This document shows positions 45,727 through 54,387 of a stretch of 64,000 bases of DNA, piece after piece. The stretch's first letter is position 1, and every line of letters starts with the position of its first letter. Position numbers and translations under genes: made by a program. Origin of the DNA: Comamonas sp. (GTDB lineage: Bacteria; Pseudomonadota; Gammaproteobacteria; Burkholderiales; Burkholderiaceae_C); assembly GCA_031277805.1 (NCBI GenBank), contig JAITLR010000027.1:186001-250000 (forward strand), read 5' to 3'. The notes beneath the pieces are model-generated. The model had not been told where the DNA came from. It made no database searches and saw only the letters and a program-made list of their open reading frames with translations.

Positions 45727-46791
45727 ATGCCTTTGATTTCGATGCGCGAAATGCTGGACCATGCCGCTGAAAACGGCTATGGCATCCCCGCCTTCAACGT
45801 GAACAACCTGGAACAGGTCCAGGCCGTGATGTCGGCGGCTGACGAAGTCGGCGCGCCCGTCATCCTGCAGGCCAGCGCCGGTGCCCGCAAGTACGCAGGT
45901 GAGCCTTTCATCAAGCACCTGATCCAGGCCGCTGCCGAAATGTATCCCCACATTCCCCTGGTCATGCACCAGGACCACGGCACCACGCCCGAAGTCTGCC
46001 AGGGCGCGCTGAACCTGGGCTTTGGCTCGGTGATGATGGACGGCTCGCTGATGAGCGACGGCAAGACGCCTTCGTCCTTCGAATACAACGTGGATGTGAC
46101 CAAGCAGGTCGTGGCCATGGCCCACAAGATTGGTGCCACCGTGGAAGGCGAGCTGGGCTGCCTGGGCAACCTGGAAACCGGTGAAGCCGGCGAGGAAGAC
46201 GGCATTGGCGCCGAAGGCAAGCTGGACCACAGCCAGATGCTGACCGACCCTGAAGAAGCGGCACAGTTCGTGCAGGCCACGCAGCTGGACGCTCTGGCCA
46301 TCGCCATCGGCACCAGCCATGGCGCCTACAAGTTCAGCCGTCCCCCTACAGGCGACATCCTGGCGATTTCCCGCGTCAAGGAAATCCACGCCCGCATCCC
46401 CAACACCCATCTGGTGATGCACGGCTCCTCCTCCGTGCCCCAGGAACTGCTGGCCATCATCAACCAGTACGGCGGCAAGATGAAGGAAACCTACGGCGTG
46501 CCCGTCAAGGAAATCCAGGAAGCCATCAAGTACGGCGTGCGCAAGATCAATATCGACACCGATATCCGCCTGGCCATGACCGGCGCGGTGCGCAAGTTCC
46601 TGGCCGAGAACCCCGACAAGTTCGACGCGCGCGAGTGGCTCAAGCCTGCCCGCGAAGCCGCCAAGCTGGTCTGCAAGGCCCGCTACATGGAGTTCGGCTG
46701 CGAAGGCCAGGGCGCCAAGATCAAGGGCTACAGCCTGGATCAGATGGCCAAGAAGTACGCCGCCGGCGATCTGGCTCAGCTGGTCAAGTAA
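45727..46791 (+). CDS. fba: Class II fructose-bisphosphate aldolase
   Basis: Zinc-dependent aldolase of glycolysis, gluconeogenesis and the Calvin cycle. The 354-residue product starts [20 protein letters not shown]. Zinc ligand His84 and catalytic Asp83 lie in HQDHG (81-85), with [17 protein letters not shown] and HGSSSVPQE as further family motifs, and [11 protein letters not shown] near the end. It is of the Calvin-cycle-type class II group common in betaproteobacteria. A terminator follows. Confidence 0.97.
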   Translation: MPLISMREMLDHAAENGYGIPAFNVNNLEQVQAVMSAADEVGAPVILQASAGARKYAGEPFIKHLIQAAAEMYPHIPLVMHQDHGTTPEVCQGALNLGFGSVMMDGSLMSDGKTPSSFEYNVDVTKQVVAMAHKIGATVEGELGCLGNLETGEAGEEDGIGAEGKLDHSQMLTDPEEAAQFVQATQLDALAIAIGTSHGAYKFSRPPTGDILAISRVKEIHARIPNTHLVMHGSSSVPQELLAIINQYGGKMKETYGVPVKEIQEAIKYGVRKINIDTDIRLAMTGAVRKFLAENPDKFDAREWLKPAREAAKLVCKARYMEFGCEGQGAKIKGYSLDQMAKKYAAGDLAQLVK

Positions 46792-46798
46792 GTCCCAG

Positions 46799-46845
46799 TT
46801 TTGATAGCTGCAGGCGCTTGCGTGACAAGCGTTTGAGGCTTGAAA
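46799..46845. repeat. Dispersed intergenic element, TTTTGATAGC type (copy 3)
   Basis: TTTTGATAGCTGCAGGCGCT starts eight bases after the fba stop codon and continues with TGCGTGACAAGCG, GCTTG.. and CAAGC arms forming a small hairpin. Confidence 0.6.
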
Positions 46846-46850
46846 GACTT

Positions 46851-46882
46851 AAAACCCGCATGGTGCGCCCTGCGGGTTTTTT
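46851..46882 (+). terminator. Rho-independent terminator after fba
   Basis: AAAACCCGCA and TGCGGGTTTTTTT form a stem around a 10-base loop, with the T-run on the plus strand. Confidence 0.88.
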
Positions 46883-47006
46883 TGTGACTGTGATCTGGCA
46901 GGGGCCTGGAGACTAGAGATTTGCCCTAGGGTTACTACAGTATCGAACGATCGTGCTTTTTATGAGAATGGTCGGATCAGTCAATAAGACCGCGGAGACG
47001 AAAAGA

Positions 47007-48683
47007 ATGAGTGACCGTCCTTGGCTCAGCGCCTATCCAGAGGGAGTTCCGACCGATATCGACCCATCGCAGTACCCATCGCTGGTAGCGCTGATGGAAG
47101 AGGCATTCACCAAGCATGCGAACAAGGTTGCCTATTCCTTCATGGGCAAGGAGCTGACCTTTGCCCAGGTCGATGCCCAGAGCAGGGTCTTTGCCGCCTA
47201 TCTGCAGAGCCTGGGCCTGCAGCGCGGCGACCGTGTGGCGCTGATGATGCCCAATGTGCCCCAGTACCCGGTGGCCGTGGCCGCCGTGTTGCGCGCGGGC
47301 TATGTGGTGGTCAACGTCAACCCGCTCTACACTGCGCGCGAGCTCGAACATCAGCTCAAGGATTCGGGTGCCAAGGCCATTGTCATCATCGAGAATTTTG
47401 CCAAGACGCTGCAGGACGGCATGCAGGGCAGTGCGATCCAGCACATCGTGCTGTGTGCCATGGGCGACGAGCTGGGCCTGATCAAAGGCGCTATCGTCAA
47501 TTTCGTGGTGCGCTCCGTCAAGAAGATGGTGCCGGCCTTCAACCTGCCGGGCGCCGTACGCTTCAACGAGGCTCTTGCCAAGGGGCGCGGCGCCCCGTTC
47601 GCGGCGCCTGCCATCAAGCCCGACGACATGGCACTGCTGCAATACACAGGCGGCACCACGGGCGTGAGCAAGGGCGCGGTGCTGCTGCACAAAAACATCA
47701 TTGCCAATGTTCTGCAGTCCGAGGCATGGAACCAGCCCGCCATGGGCAAGGTGCCCGCTGGAGAGCAGCCCACCAGCATCTGCGCGCTGCCGCTCTATCA
47801 CATCTTCGCCTTCACGGTGAACATGATGCTGTCCATGCGCACGGGCGGTAAAACCGTACTCATCCCCAATCCGCGCGATCTGCCGGCCACGCTCAAGGAG
47901 CTGTCCAAACACCGCTTCCACAGCTTCCCGGCGGTGAATACGCTGTTCAACGGCCTGGCCAACCACCCGGACTTCAATACCGTGGACTGGAGTCACCTCA
48001 AGGTCTCGGTAGGCGGCGGCATGGCCGTGCAAAGTGCCGTGGCCGAGCTGTGGCTCAAGAAGACCGGCTGCCCCATCTGCGAAGGCTATGGCCTCTCGGA
48101 AACCAGCCCTTCGGTGACCTGCAACCCCGTCACCACCACGACGTACTCGGGCACCATAGGCGTGCCCTTGCCCAGCACCCGTATCAAGCTGGTGGCCGAT
48201 GGCGGAAGCACTGTCACCGAGCTCGGCCAGCCAGGTGAAATTGCCGTGCTGGGCCCTCAGGTCATGGCCGGCTACTGGCAGCGGCCCGATGAGACGGCCA
48301 AGGTCATGACGGACGATGGTTATTTCCTGACCGGCGACATCGGCACCATGGATGAACGTGGCTTCGTCAAGATCGTGGACCGCAAGAAGGACATGGTCAT
48401 AGTCAGCGGCTTCAACGTCTATCCGAACGAGGTGGAAGACGTGGTCTCCAACTGCCCTGGCGTGCTGGAATGCGCAGTGGTCGGTGTGCCCGACGACAAG
48501 ACGGGCGAGGCCGTCAAGCTCATTGTCGTGAAAAAGGATCCAGCGCTGACCGAGCAGGCCCTGCGCGACTATTGCCACGCCAATCTGACGGGCTACAAGC
48601 GTCCACGTCATATTGTTTTCCGTACCGAGCTGCCCAAGACCCCCGTGGGCAAGATCCTGCGCAGGGAATTGCGCGACGCCTGA
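47007..48683 (+). CDS. fadD: Long-chain-fatty-acid-CoA ligase (FadD-like)
   Basis: Activates fatty acids with ATP and coenzyme A. The start MSDRPWLSAYPEGVP gives 558 residues behind a GGAG site, matching FadD; an upstream ATG at 46953 adds 18 unconserved residues. AMP-binding motifs are YTGGTTGVSKGA (P-loop), EGYGLSETSPSV, and FLTGDIGTMDERGFVKIVDR. The C-terminal Lys is in PKTPVGKILRREL. A terminator follows. Substrate range could also include aryl or medium-chain acids; proximity to the catabolic cluster is noted but not proof of a link. Confidence 0.92.
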   Translation: MSDRPWLSAYPEGVPTDIDPSQYPSLVALMEEAFTKHANKVAYSFMGKELTFAQVDAQSRVFAAYLQSLGLQRGDRVALMMPNVPQYPVAVAAVLRAGYVVVNVNPLYTARELEHQLKDSGAKAIVIIENFAKTLQDGMQGSAIQHIVLCAMGDELGLIKGAIVNFVVRSVKKMVPAFNLPGAVRFNEALAKGRGAPFAAPAIKPDDMALLQYTGGTTGVSKGAVLLHKNIIANVLQSEAWNQPAMGKVPAGEQPTSICALPLYHIFAFTVNMMLSMRTGGKTVLIPNPRDLPATLKELSKHRFHSFPAVNTLFNGLANHPDFNTVDWSHLKVSVGGGMAVQSAVAELWLKKTGCPICEGYGLSETSPSVTCNPVTTTTYSGTIGVPLPSTRIKLVADGGSTVTELGQPGEIAVLGPQVMAGYWQRPDETAKVMTDDGYFLTGDIGTMDERGFVKIVDRKKDMVIVSGFNVYPNEVEDVVSNCPGVLECAVVGVPDDKTGEAVKLIVVKKDPALTEQALRDYCHANLTGYKRPRHIVFRTELPKTPVGKILRRELRDA

Positions 48684-48713
48684 TTTTCATCTTGTCTTCC
48701 AAGGCAATTTCAC

Positions 48714-48738
48714 TGGGTGCTTCGGCACCCTTTTTTTG
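48714..48738 (+). terminator. Rho-independent terminator after fadD
   Basis: GGGTGC and GCACCC form a 6-bp stem around TTCG, a stable tetraloop, followed by seven T. Confidence 0.9.
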
Positions 48739-48785
48739 TTGCCGGGCCGGGCAAAGGGATTCTCGTCATAGGTGACTTCCCGTAC

Positions 48786-48815
48786 TTGTGGAGTGCCTCG
48801 CTGTTTTCCTATAAT
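48786..48815 (+). promoter_or_regulatory. Promoter of catabolic cluster part A
   Basis: TTGTGG and a perfect TATAAT (48810-48815) are 18 bases apart, about 85 bases upstream of the cupin gene. This is the best -10 box seen in the window. Confidence 0.65.
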
Positions 48816-48818
48816 CGT

Positions 48819-48848
48819 TTCACTAAATGAACTGTGTTTCATTAGAAA
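48819..48848 (+). promoter_or_regulatory. Probable operator pair just downstream of the -10 box (IclR-type candidate)
   Basis: Two palindromes lie right after the TATAAT: TTCACTAAATGAA (48819-48831) and TTTCATTAGAAA (48837-48848). Blocks of the same sequence (CACTAAA, ACTG-TGTTTCA, GAAAAA) recur upstream of the part B operon at 54333-54367. Position after the promoter suggests repression. The two IclR regulators encoded in the cluster are the natural candidates. Confidence 0.5.
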
Positions 48849-48898
48849 AACAAAAGCCTTGGGCTTTTGCCATGTGTCAGCGGTTACAGGAGAGATAA

Positions 48899-49429
48899 AT
48901 GACGGACTCCACACAGAACACCCCCCGCAGCTGGGACCAGCCCGAAGGCACCAGCTTTGAAGACTGGATGACTTCGCGCGTCGCGCGCTTTTCCACGCGC
49001 AAGTACGACTTCGACGCGCTGAAGTTCCAGGCCGATTTCGACCCCAAGTACCGCCGCGGCCAGATGCGCTACATCGGTACTGGCGGCACGGGCGTGGCTG
49101 CTGACAGCAACACCATCCCCTCGGAAAACTTCACTTTCTCCACCATGGTGATCCCTGCCGGGCATGAAGGTCCGTCGCACCTGCACACCGACGTCGAGGA
49201 AGTGTTCTTCGTGATGCGCGGCAAGCTCAAGCTGGTGCTCGAGAAGGATGGCCAGCGCTTCGAAACCATCCTGACCGACCGCGACGTGGTTTCCGTGCCG
49301 CCCGGCGTATACCGCGAAGAGATCAATATCGGCGACGAAGACGCGCTGATGTGCGTGATGCTGGGCGCCAAGAAGCCCGTCACCCCGACCTATCCGCCCG
49401 AGCACCCTCTGGCCAAGATCAAGCGCTGA
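48899..49429 (+). CDS. Cupin-domain protein, first gene of catabolic cluster part A
   Basis: Function unknown; cupins in catabolic operons include dioxygenases, isomerases and hydrolases. The 176-residue product has cupin motif 1 as GHEGPSHLHTDVEEVFFVMRG (His94, His96, Glu100/101; written in part as PSHLHTDVEEVFFVMRG). Motif 2 is VSVPPGVYREEIN, in which Arg139 takes the place of the usual metal-binding His. A clean GGAGAG site precedes the ATG. The alpha/beta hydrolase gene begins 8 bases after its stop, so the two are an operon. Confidence 0.85.
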   Translation: MTDSTQNTPRSWDQPEGTSFEDWMTSRVARFSTRKYDFDALKFQADFDPKYRRGQMRYIGTGGTGVAADSNTIPSENFTFSTMVIPAGHEGPSHLHTDVEEVFFVMRGKLKLVLEKDGQRFETILTDRDVVSVPPGVYREEINIGDEDALMCVMLGAKKPVTPTYPPEHPLAKIKR

Positions 49430-49437
49430 GCCAGGCC

Positions 49438-50301
49438 ATGACACAGGACACGCTGTCCCTCAAGGTGCAGCAGCTGGAGAGCGCATTTCCCGAGCGGCTG
49501 GTGCAGTTGCCGGATGGCTCCCAGGTCGCCTGGCGCGAGGCTGGTGACACAGATGCCGAGTTTGCCGTCGTGCTGCTGCACGGCATCAGCTCCGGCTCGG
49601 CATCGTGGCTGGATGTGGCGCGGCCGCTGAGCGACAAGGTGCGCGTGCTGGCCTGGGACGCCCCGGGCTACGGCATATCCACGCCGCTGGCGCAGCCTGC
49701 ACCTCTTGACGCCGACTATGCCCGGTCGCTGGCCCGGTCCCTGAGCGTTCTGGGCGTGCGCCGCTGCATTCTGGTCGGCCACTCGCTGGGTGCGCTGATG
49801 GCGGCCAAACTGGCCTGCACGGACGCGTCCGGTCTGGTTGCGCAACTGGTGCTCATCAGCCCGGCAGGCGGCTATGGCGCGCCGGCCAAGGCCGAGCAGC
49901 AGGCCAAGGTACGCCAGGGGCGCCTGGCTTCGCTGGCCGAGAAAGGCGTTGCCGGTTTGGCCGCCGTGATCGACCAGCGGCTGGTATCGGCGGCAGCACC
50001 TGAGACGGTGCGTGAATGGGTGCGCTGGAACACGGCCCGCATGCAGTCGCCAGGCTATGCGCAGGCGGTGGAGCTGCTGTGCGGCAGCGATCTGGGGCAG
50101 GCGACCGGAAGGCTGTCCATGCCGGTGCAGGTCTGGGTGGGCGAGCATGACGTGGTCACGCCTCCTGCGGCTTGCAAGGCCTGGGCCGAGCTGCTGGGCG
50201 CCCACTACGGTACGCTAGCGGCCGCCGGCCATGCTTCACCCGTGGAACAACCAGGGGAGATTGTGCAGAGGCTGGCGTTCCTGCTGGACCACAGCGCCTG
50301 A
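49438..50301 (+). CDS. Alpha/beta-fold hydrolase
   Basis: A 287-residue hydrolase with intact triad: Ser116 in LVGHSLGALMA, Asp238 in GEHDVVTPP and His265 in AAGHASPVEQP. The oxyanion-loop motif is LLHGISSGSASW. It resembles meta-cleavage product hydrolases and esterases of aromatic pathways (MhpC/BphD-like fold group); the exact substrate cannot be told. It sits between the cupin and IclR genes with gaps of 8 and 20 bases, in the same operon. Confidence 0.86.
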   Translation: MTQDTLSLKVQQLESAFPERLVQLPDGSQVAWREAGDTDAEFAVVLLHGISSGSASWLDVARPLSDKVRVLAWDAPGYGISTPLAQPAPLDADYARSLARSLSVLGVRRCILVGHSLGALMAAKLACTDASGLVAQLVLISPAGGYGAPAKAEQQAKVRQGRLASLAEKGVAGLAAVIDQRLVSAAAPETVREWVRWNTARMQSPGYAQAVELLCGSDLGQATGRLSMPVQVWVGEHDVVTPPAACKAWAELLGAHYGTLAAAGHASPVEQPGEIVQRLAFLLDHSA

Positions 50302-50321
50302 TTCTTCACCTGCCGATAGCC

Positions 50322-51128
50322 ATGACCGACTCCGCCGAGATTTCGACCAACGACAACGACCGCTACACCGTGCCCGCGCTGGAACGCGGGCTGCGCCTGC
50401 TGGCTTGCTTCAGCCCGGCACAGCCCGTGTGGAGCGCTCCGGAACTGGCCCGCAGCCTGGAGCTACCACGCTCCACGGTGTTCCGTATGTTGACCACGCT
50501 CGAAAACTCGGGGTATCTGCAGCGCAGCGGCACCGAATACCGCCTCGGCCTGGCCGTGCTGCGCCTAGGCTACGACTATCTGTCGACCCAGCCGCTGGCG
50601 CAACTGGCCGAGCCGGTGCTGCAGGACCTGTGCGACGCGCTGGGCATGACCAGCAATCTGGCGCTGCGCGACGGTACTTCGATTGTCTATGTGGCGCGCA
50701 TCGCGCCGGCAGGTGCTTTTCAGGGCGCGGTGCGTGTGGGCTCGCGCTTGCCGGCCCATGCCACGGTGCTGGGGCGTGCCTTGCTGCAGGACATGGATGC
50801 TGTGCAATTGAGCGAGGTGTTCGGGGGGGATGAGCTGCCCCAGTTTTCCGAAAGCACGCCGCACAACGTCGATGAACTGCAGCGCCTGCTGGCCCAGGAC
50901 CGCGAGCGCGGCTATGCCATGGGCGAGGGCTTTTACGAACCCGGCGTCTCCAGCATTGCTGCGCCGGTGCGCGGCGGTGGCGGGAGAGTGGTGGCCGGTC
51001 TGGCCGTGGCCATTCCGTTCACGGAGCTGATGCCCGAAAAAACCCAGTTCTGGGTGCAACAGGTGCGCGAGGCGGCCGAGACTCTGTCCGGCCATCTGCG
51101 CCGGCAGCACCCGGATCTTTTGCGCTGA
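50322..51128 (+). CDS. IclR family transcriptional regulator (part A)
   Basis: Regulator of 268 residues. Winged helix-turn-helix: VPALERGLRLLACFSP, then LARSLELPRSTVFRMLTTLE and a wing ending EYRLGLAVLRLGYDYL. The effector domain (about 90-265) has SIVYVARIAP, VGSRLPAHATVLGRALL and GEGFYEPGVSSIAAPVRGG, a layout typical of IclR proteins that sense aromatic or short organic acids. It is a paralogue of the regulator at 55.2 kb. Start chosen at MTDSAEISTNDNDRY. Confidence 0.92.
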   Translation: MTDSAEISTNDNDRYTVPALERGLRLLACFSPAQPVWSAPELARSLELPRSTVFRMLTTLENSGYLQRSGTEYRLGLAVLRLGYDYLSTQPLAQLAEPVLQDLCDALGMTSNLALRDGTSIVYVARIAPAGAFQGAVRVGSRLPAHATVLGRALLQDMDAVQLSEVFGGDELPQFSESTPHNVDELQRLLAQDRERGYAMGEGFYEPGVSSIAAPVRGGGGRVVAGLAVAIPFTELMPEKTQFWVQQVREAAETLSGHLRRQHPDLLR

Positions 51129-51213
51129 CCTGTCATCGCGTCCTCATGGCTGCTGCAAGGCAATCATGAATGCGCTTTCACGCCGGGCCAGCGCATTTCT
51201 CAGGAAGTGTGAA

Positions 51214-52014
51214 ATGAAAAATATTGCATTGATTGGTTGCGGCGCGATTGGCTCCAGCGTTCTGGAGCTGCTGAGCGGTGATGCCCGGCTGCAGGTGCGC
51301 TGGGTGCTGGTGCCCGAGGCCAGCGCTGCGATTCAGGAAACCGTGGTGCGCCTTGCGCCGCAGGCGCAGATCCTGCCGGCGCTGCCCGCCGATGCCCGAC
51401 CCGACCTGGTGGTGGAGTGCGCGGGCCATGGCGCCATCGAGGAACATGTGCTGCCCGCGCTGGCACGCGGCATTCCCTCCGTGGTAGCGTCGATAGGCGC
51501 TCTGAGTGCACCCGGCATGGCCGAGCGCGTTCAGGCGGCGGCCGAGGCCGGCCAGACCCAGGTGCAGCTGCTGTCCGGCGCCATCGGTGGCATCGACGCA
51601 CTGGCCGCGGCCCGCGTGGGCGGGCTGGATGCTGTGGTCTACACGGGCCGCAAACCGCCCAAGGCCTGGAGCGGCACGCCGGCCGAGCAGGCCTGCGATC
51701 TGGCCAGCCTGACCGAGGCCTTCTGCATCTTCGAAGGCACGGCGCGTGAGGCGGCCCAGCTCTATCCCAAGAATGCCAATGTGGCGGCCACGCTGTCGCT
51801 GGCGGGCCTGGGCCTGGACAAGACCATGGTGCGTCTGTTCGCAGACCCGGCCGTTGACGAGAACGTGCACCACGTCGAGGCACGCGGCGCCTTCGGCTCC
51901 ATGGAGCTGACCATGCGTGGCAAGCCTTTGGCGGCCAACCCCAAGACCTCGGCGCTGACCGTGTACAGCGTGGTGCGCGCCGTGCTCAACAACGTGGCTT
52001 CGCTGGCCATCTGA
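51214..52014 (+). CDS. Aspartate dehydrogenase-like (NadX/DUF108) oxidoreductase
   Basis: Two-domain NAD(P)-dependent dehydrogenase of 266 residues, starting MKNIALIGCGAIGSSVLELL (Rossmann GxGxxG). The aspartate dehydrogenase family segment YPKNANVAATLSLAGLGLD is present, as are EARGAFGSMELTMRGKPLAANPKTS and LTVYSVVRAVLNNV near the C-terminus. Known members oxidise L-aspartate to iminoaspartate. In a catabolic cluster it may act on another amino or imino acid. An AGGAA site lies 7 bases upstream. Confidence 0.85.
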   Translation: MKNIALIGCGAIGSSVLELLSGDARLQVRWVLVPEASAAIQETVVRLAPQAQILPALPADARPDLVVECAGHGAIEEHVLPALARGIPSVVASIGALSAPGMAERVQAAAEAGQTQVQLLSGAIGGIDALAAARVGGLDAVVYTGRKPPKAWSGTPAEQACDLASLTEAFCIFEGTAREAAQLYPKNANVAATLSLAGLGLDKTMVRLFADPAVDENVHHVEARGAFGSMELTMRGKPLAANPKTSALTVYSVVRAVLNNVASLAI

Positions 52015-52227
52015 TCCATCCCTGACAGGCCTACACCATGTGTCGTGCCTTGGGCATGCATCTTGCTGTGTTCTGGCAAAAATGCACACGGACATGTGTC
52101 CATTTGAGCATGGCATCCATGGTGGCATGCCGCCGCCCGCCGGCCTTTGCGCTGCATCAAGCCTGATGTGCAGAGGCTCCTGGGTTCTTTAGAAATTTCC
52201 GCTCTCGTTTTCCGAGGAGACAACACC
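52015..52227. promoter_or_regulatory. Spacer between aspartate dehydrogenase-like and Bug genes
   Basis: 213 bases without a gene. It holds the palindrome GGACATGTGTCC (52090-52101) and further ATGC/GCAT arms around it. An internal promoter for the Bug gene is plausible; none is clear. Confidence 0.35.
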
Positions 52228-53226
52228 ATGCAACGTTCCGCATTCCTCAAGTCCTGCCTGGCGCTGGCTTGCACGGCCGTGCTGCCTGCCGCCATGTCAC
52301 CGGCGTTGGCAGCCGGTGCTGCCGAGCAGCTGTCCAGCGGCCAGTTCACCATCATTGCGCCGTTCCCCGCCGGCGGTGCGGTGGACATCCTTTCCCGCAT
52401 CCTGGCCACGGGTCTGACCGAGGAGTACAAGCAGGCCGCCATCGTGGACAACCGTCCCGGCGCCAACGGCAACATCGGCATCGACATGGTCAAGCGTGCC
52501 AAGCCCGACGGCCACACGCTGTTGGTCGTGCCCCAGGGCAATCTGACCATCAACCCCACGCTGATGCCCAAGCTGCCCTACAACGTGTTCGGCGATTTCG
52601 TGCCCGTGGCTTCCATGGGCCGTGCGGCCAATGTGATCGCCGTCAATCCCCAGGTGCCGGCCAAGACCATCCAGGAGCTGGTGGCACTGTCCAAGTCCAA
52701 GCCCGATTCGATCAGCTATGCCTCGCCCGGCGTGGGCTCCAGCCTGCATCTGGCCGGCGAGCTGTTCAAGGACAAGTCGGGCGCCGACATCATGCATGTG
52801 GCCTACAAGGGCTCGGGCCAGGGCCTGAACGATGCCCTGGGCGGCAGCATTCCCATGCTGATTGCCAACATGCCCACCGTGCTGCCCCATGTGCAGTCGG
52901 GCAAGCTGCGCGCCCTGGCCGTGACCGATGCCGCGCGCTCGAGCTTCCTGCCCAATGTGCCGACCCTGGCCGAAGCCGGCATCCCTGGCATTGCCGTTTC
53001 CTCCTGGTATGGCGTGCTGGCGCCCAAGAACACACCGCCCGAAGTGGTCAGGCAGCTGGCCGAGGACATCGACAAGGTCATGAAGACCCAGGCCGCGCAG
53101 AACCAGCTCAAGGCACAGGGCATGACGCCCTGGGTGGTCAAGGGCGATGCCTTTGGCGAGCTGATTCGCAAGGAGACGGTGTTGTGGGCGCCCGTGGTCA
53201 AGAGTCACCACATCGTGGCGCAGTAA
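52228..53226 (+). CDS. Bug/TctC-family receptor in catabolic cluster part A
   Basis: Periplasmic substrate receptor of 332 residues with a Sec signal ending SPALA-AGA. Family motifs are IIAPFPAGGAVDILSRIL, VDNRPGANGNIGIDMVK, YASPGVGSSLHLAGELFKD, AYKGSGQGLNDALGG and WYGVLAPKNTPPEVV. GAGGAG lies upstream. Tripartite transporter membrane genes are absent, so it may sense or deliver the cluster's substrate to a transporter encoded elsewhere. A second Bug gene lies in part B. Confidence 0.9.
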   Translation: MQRSAFLKSCLALACTAVLPAAMSPALAAGAAEQLSSGQFTIIAPFPAGGAVDILSRILATGLTEEYKQAAIVDNRPGANGNIGIDMVKRAKPDGHTLLVVPQGNLTINPTLMPKLPYNVFGDFVPVASMGRAANVIAVNPQVPAKTIQELVALSKSKPDSISYASPGVGSSLHLAGELFKDKSGADIMHVAYKGSGQGLNDALGGSIPMLIANMPTVLPHVQSGKLRALAVTDAARSSFLPNVPTLAEAGIPGIAVSSWYGVLAPKNTPPEVVRQLAEDIDKVMKTQAAQNQLKAQGMTPWVVKGDAFGELIRKETVLWAPVVKSHHIVAQ

Positions 53227-53322
53227 AGCGCCATGCTCTAATCGCGCTCTTGCGCTACGAACCAAAGCGGCCCGGTGCCGCTTTTGTCTTTTCTTTCCGA
53301 CCTGTTTCAGAACGCCACGCTC

Positions 53323-54060
53323 ATGACCATCGCCATTCTCAGTGCTCTTGCCGAAGAACAACACGGCCTGGTGGACGCCATGGAGGACATGCAAAGCCAG
53401 CGCCACGCGGGGCGCGACTTCTGGCTGGGCCGGCTGCATGGGCATGAGGTGGTGTGCGCGCTCTCGGGCATCGGCAAGGTGGCCGCGGCCACCACCACGG
53501 CGGCGCTGATCGAGCGCTTTGGCGTGCGCGCCATCGTGTTCACCGGCGTGGCCGGCGGCATAGGGCAGGGCGTGAATGTGGGCGACGTGGTGATCGCGCG
53601 CCAGTTCCTGCAGCACGACATGGACGCTTCGCCGATCTTTCCGCGTTGGGAAATACCGGGCTATGGCTGCAGCACGCTGGCCTGCGATGGAGCGATGACG
53701 GATCGCCTGGTGCAGGCGGCAGCCTCCGCAGTCCAGGCCGGCATCGTGGCCTCCCACGCGTCAGCCCGCGTGCATGAAGGGCTGATCGCCAGCGGCGACC
53801 AGTTCGTCAGTTCGCGCCAGGCCAGCGACCGCCTGCGTACCGAGCTGCAGGTCGCGAGCCACCATGTGCTGGCCGTGGAGATGGAAGGAGCCGCCGTGGC
53901 CCAGACCTGCTTCGACTACGGCGTGCCTTTTGCGGCCATGCGCACCATCTCGGACCGCGCCGACGACAGCGCCCATGTCGACTTCTCCGAATTCGTGCGC
54001 ACCGTGGCCAGCCGCTACGCCCAGCTGGTGGTGTCGGACTTTCTGCGCCAGCTGCGCTGA
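53323..54060 (+). CDS. 5'-methylthioadenosine/S-adenosylhomocysteine nucleosidase-like protein
   Basis: A 245-residue PNP/UDP phosphorylase-fold hydrolase starting MTIAILSALAEEQHGLV. MTAN features are GIGKVAAATTTAALIERFG, FTGVAGGIGQGVNVGDVV, the Glu-bearing substrate motif AVEMEGAAVAQ and ISDRADDSAHVDF with the catalytic Asp. Normally it removes adenine from MTA and SAH (mtnN). Its place inside a catabolic operon is unusual, and it may be a diverged member. It is followed by a terminator. Confidence 0.87.
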   Translation: MTIAILSALAEEQHGLVDAMEDMQSQRHAGRDFWLGRLHGHEVVCALSGIGKVAAATTTAALIERFGVRAIVFTGVAGGIGQGVNVGDVVIARQFLQHDMDASPIFPRWEIPGYGCSTLACDGAMTDRLVQAAASAVQAGIVASHASARVHEGLIASGDQFVSSRQASDRLRTELQVASHHVLAVEMEGAAVAQTCFDYGVPFAAMRTISDRADDSAHVDFSEFVRTVASRYAQLVVSDFLRQLR

Positions 54061-54083
54061 AGGTCTGCGCCAACCGATGATTC

Positions 54084-54171
54084 TTTGATAGCTGCTGACG
54101 CAAATCCTGTCTGATTCTTATATAGATTTCTGCGTGTATTCGTGCGTTGACGTGCGCTGCTAGCTATCAAA
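54084..54171. repeat. Dispersed intergenic element, TTTGATAGC type (copy 4, full inverted form)
   Basis: TTTGATAGCTGCTGACGC (54084-54101) and GCGCTGCTAGCTATCAAA (54154-54171) are imperfect inverted arms about 50 bases apart. It is the clearest two-armed copy in the window. Confidence 0.7.
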
Positions 54172-54244
54172 TCGGGACACCTCCAGTCCCCGTCTGACCT
54201 GCAGCCCGATGGCGGGCAGCTACATGAACGCCAATCCTTTTCCC

Positions 54245-54268
54245 AACCGCGCTTGCCGCGGTTTTTTT
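54245..54268 (+). terminator. Rho-independent terminator closing part A
   Basis: AACCGCG and CGCGGTT form a 7-bp stem around CTTGC, followed by TTTTTT. Confidence 0.85.
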
Positions 54269-54332
54269 GCGCCTGTTTGAGCCGTTATTTTTTGTATCGC
54301 CTAGGGGTTTCCCCTTGTTCTGACGCGAAATG

Positions 54333-54387
54333 ATCGTCACTAAACTGCCATCTGTTTCAGGAAAAAAGTGTCATTTCATATTTGAAA
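54333..54387 (+). promoter_or_regulatory. Promoter/operator region of catabolic cluster part B
   Basis: ATCGTCACTAAACTG (54333-54347) and TGTTTCAGGAAAAAA (54353-54367) repeat blocks found after the part A promoter (48814-48850). A perfect palindrome TTTCA-N4-TGAAA (54374-54387) lies 14 bases before the start codon, overlapping the ribosome binding site zone, which fits repression. TTGTTC at 54315-54320 is a possible -35 box. Confidence 0.45.

Noticed and set aside
46977-48611. 544-codon frame antisense to fadD
   Set aside because: Complete overlap with a well-supported acyl-CoA ligase; no recognisable domain.
48684-48898. Boundary of the catabolic cluster considered as a genomic island edge
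   Set aside because: No attachment-site repeat, tRNA or integrase, and no clear change in base composition was seen, so horizontal transfer is not supported.
52297-53757. 486-codon frame antisense to the Bug and nucleosidase genes
   Set aside because: His/Gly-rich shadow across two real genes and their spacer.
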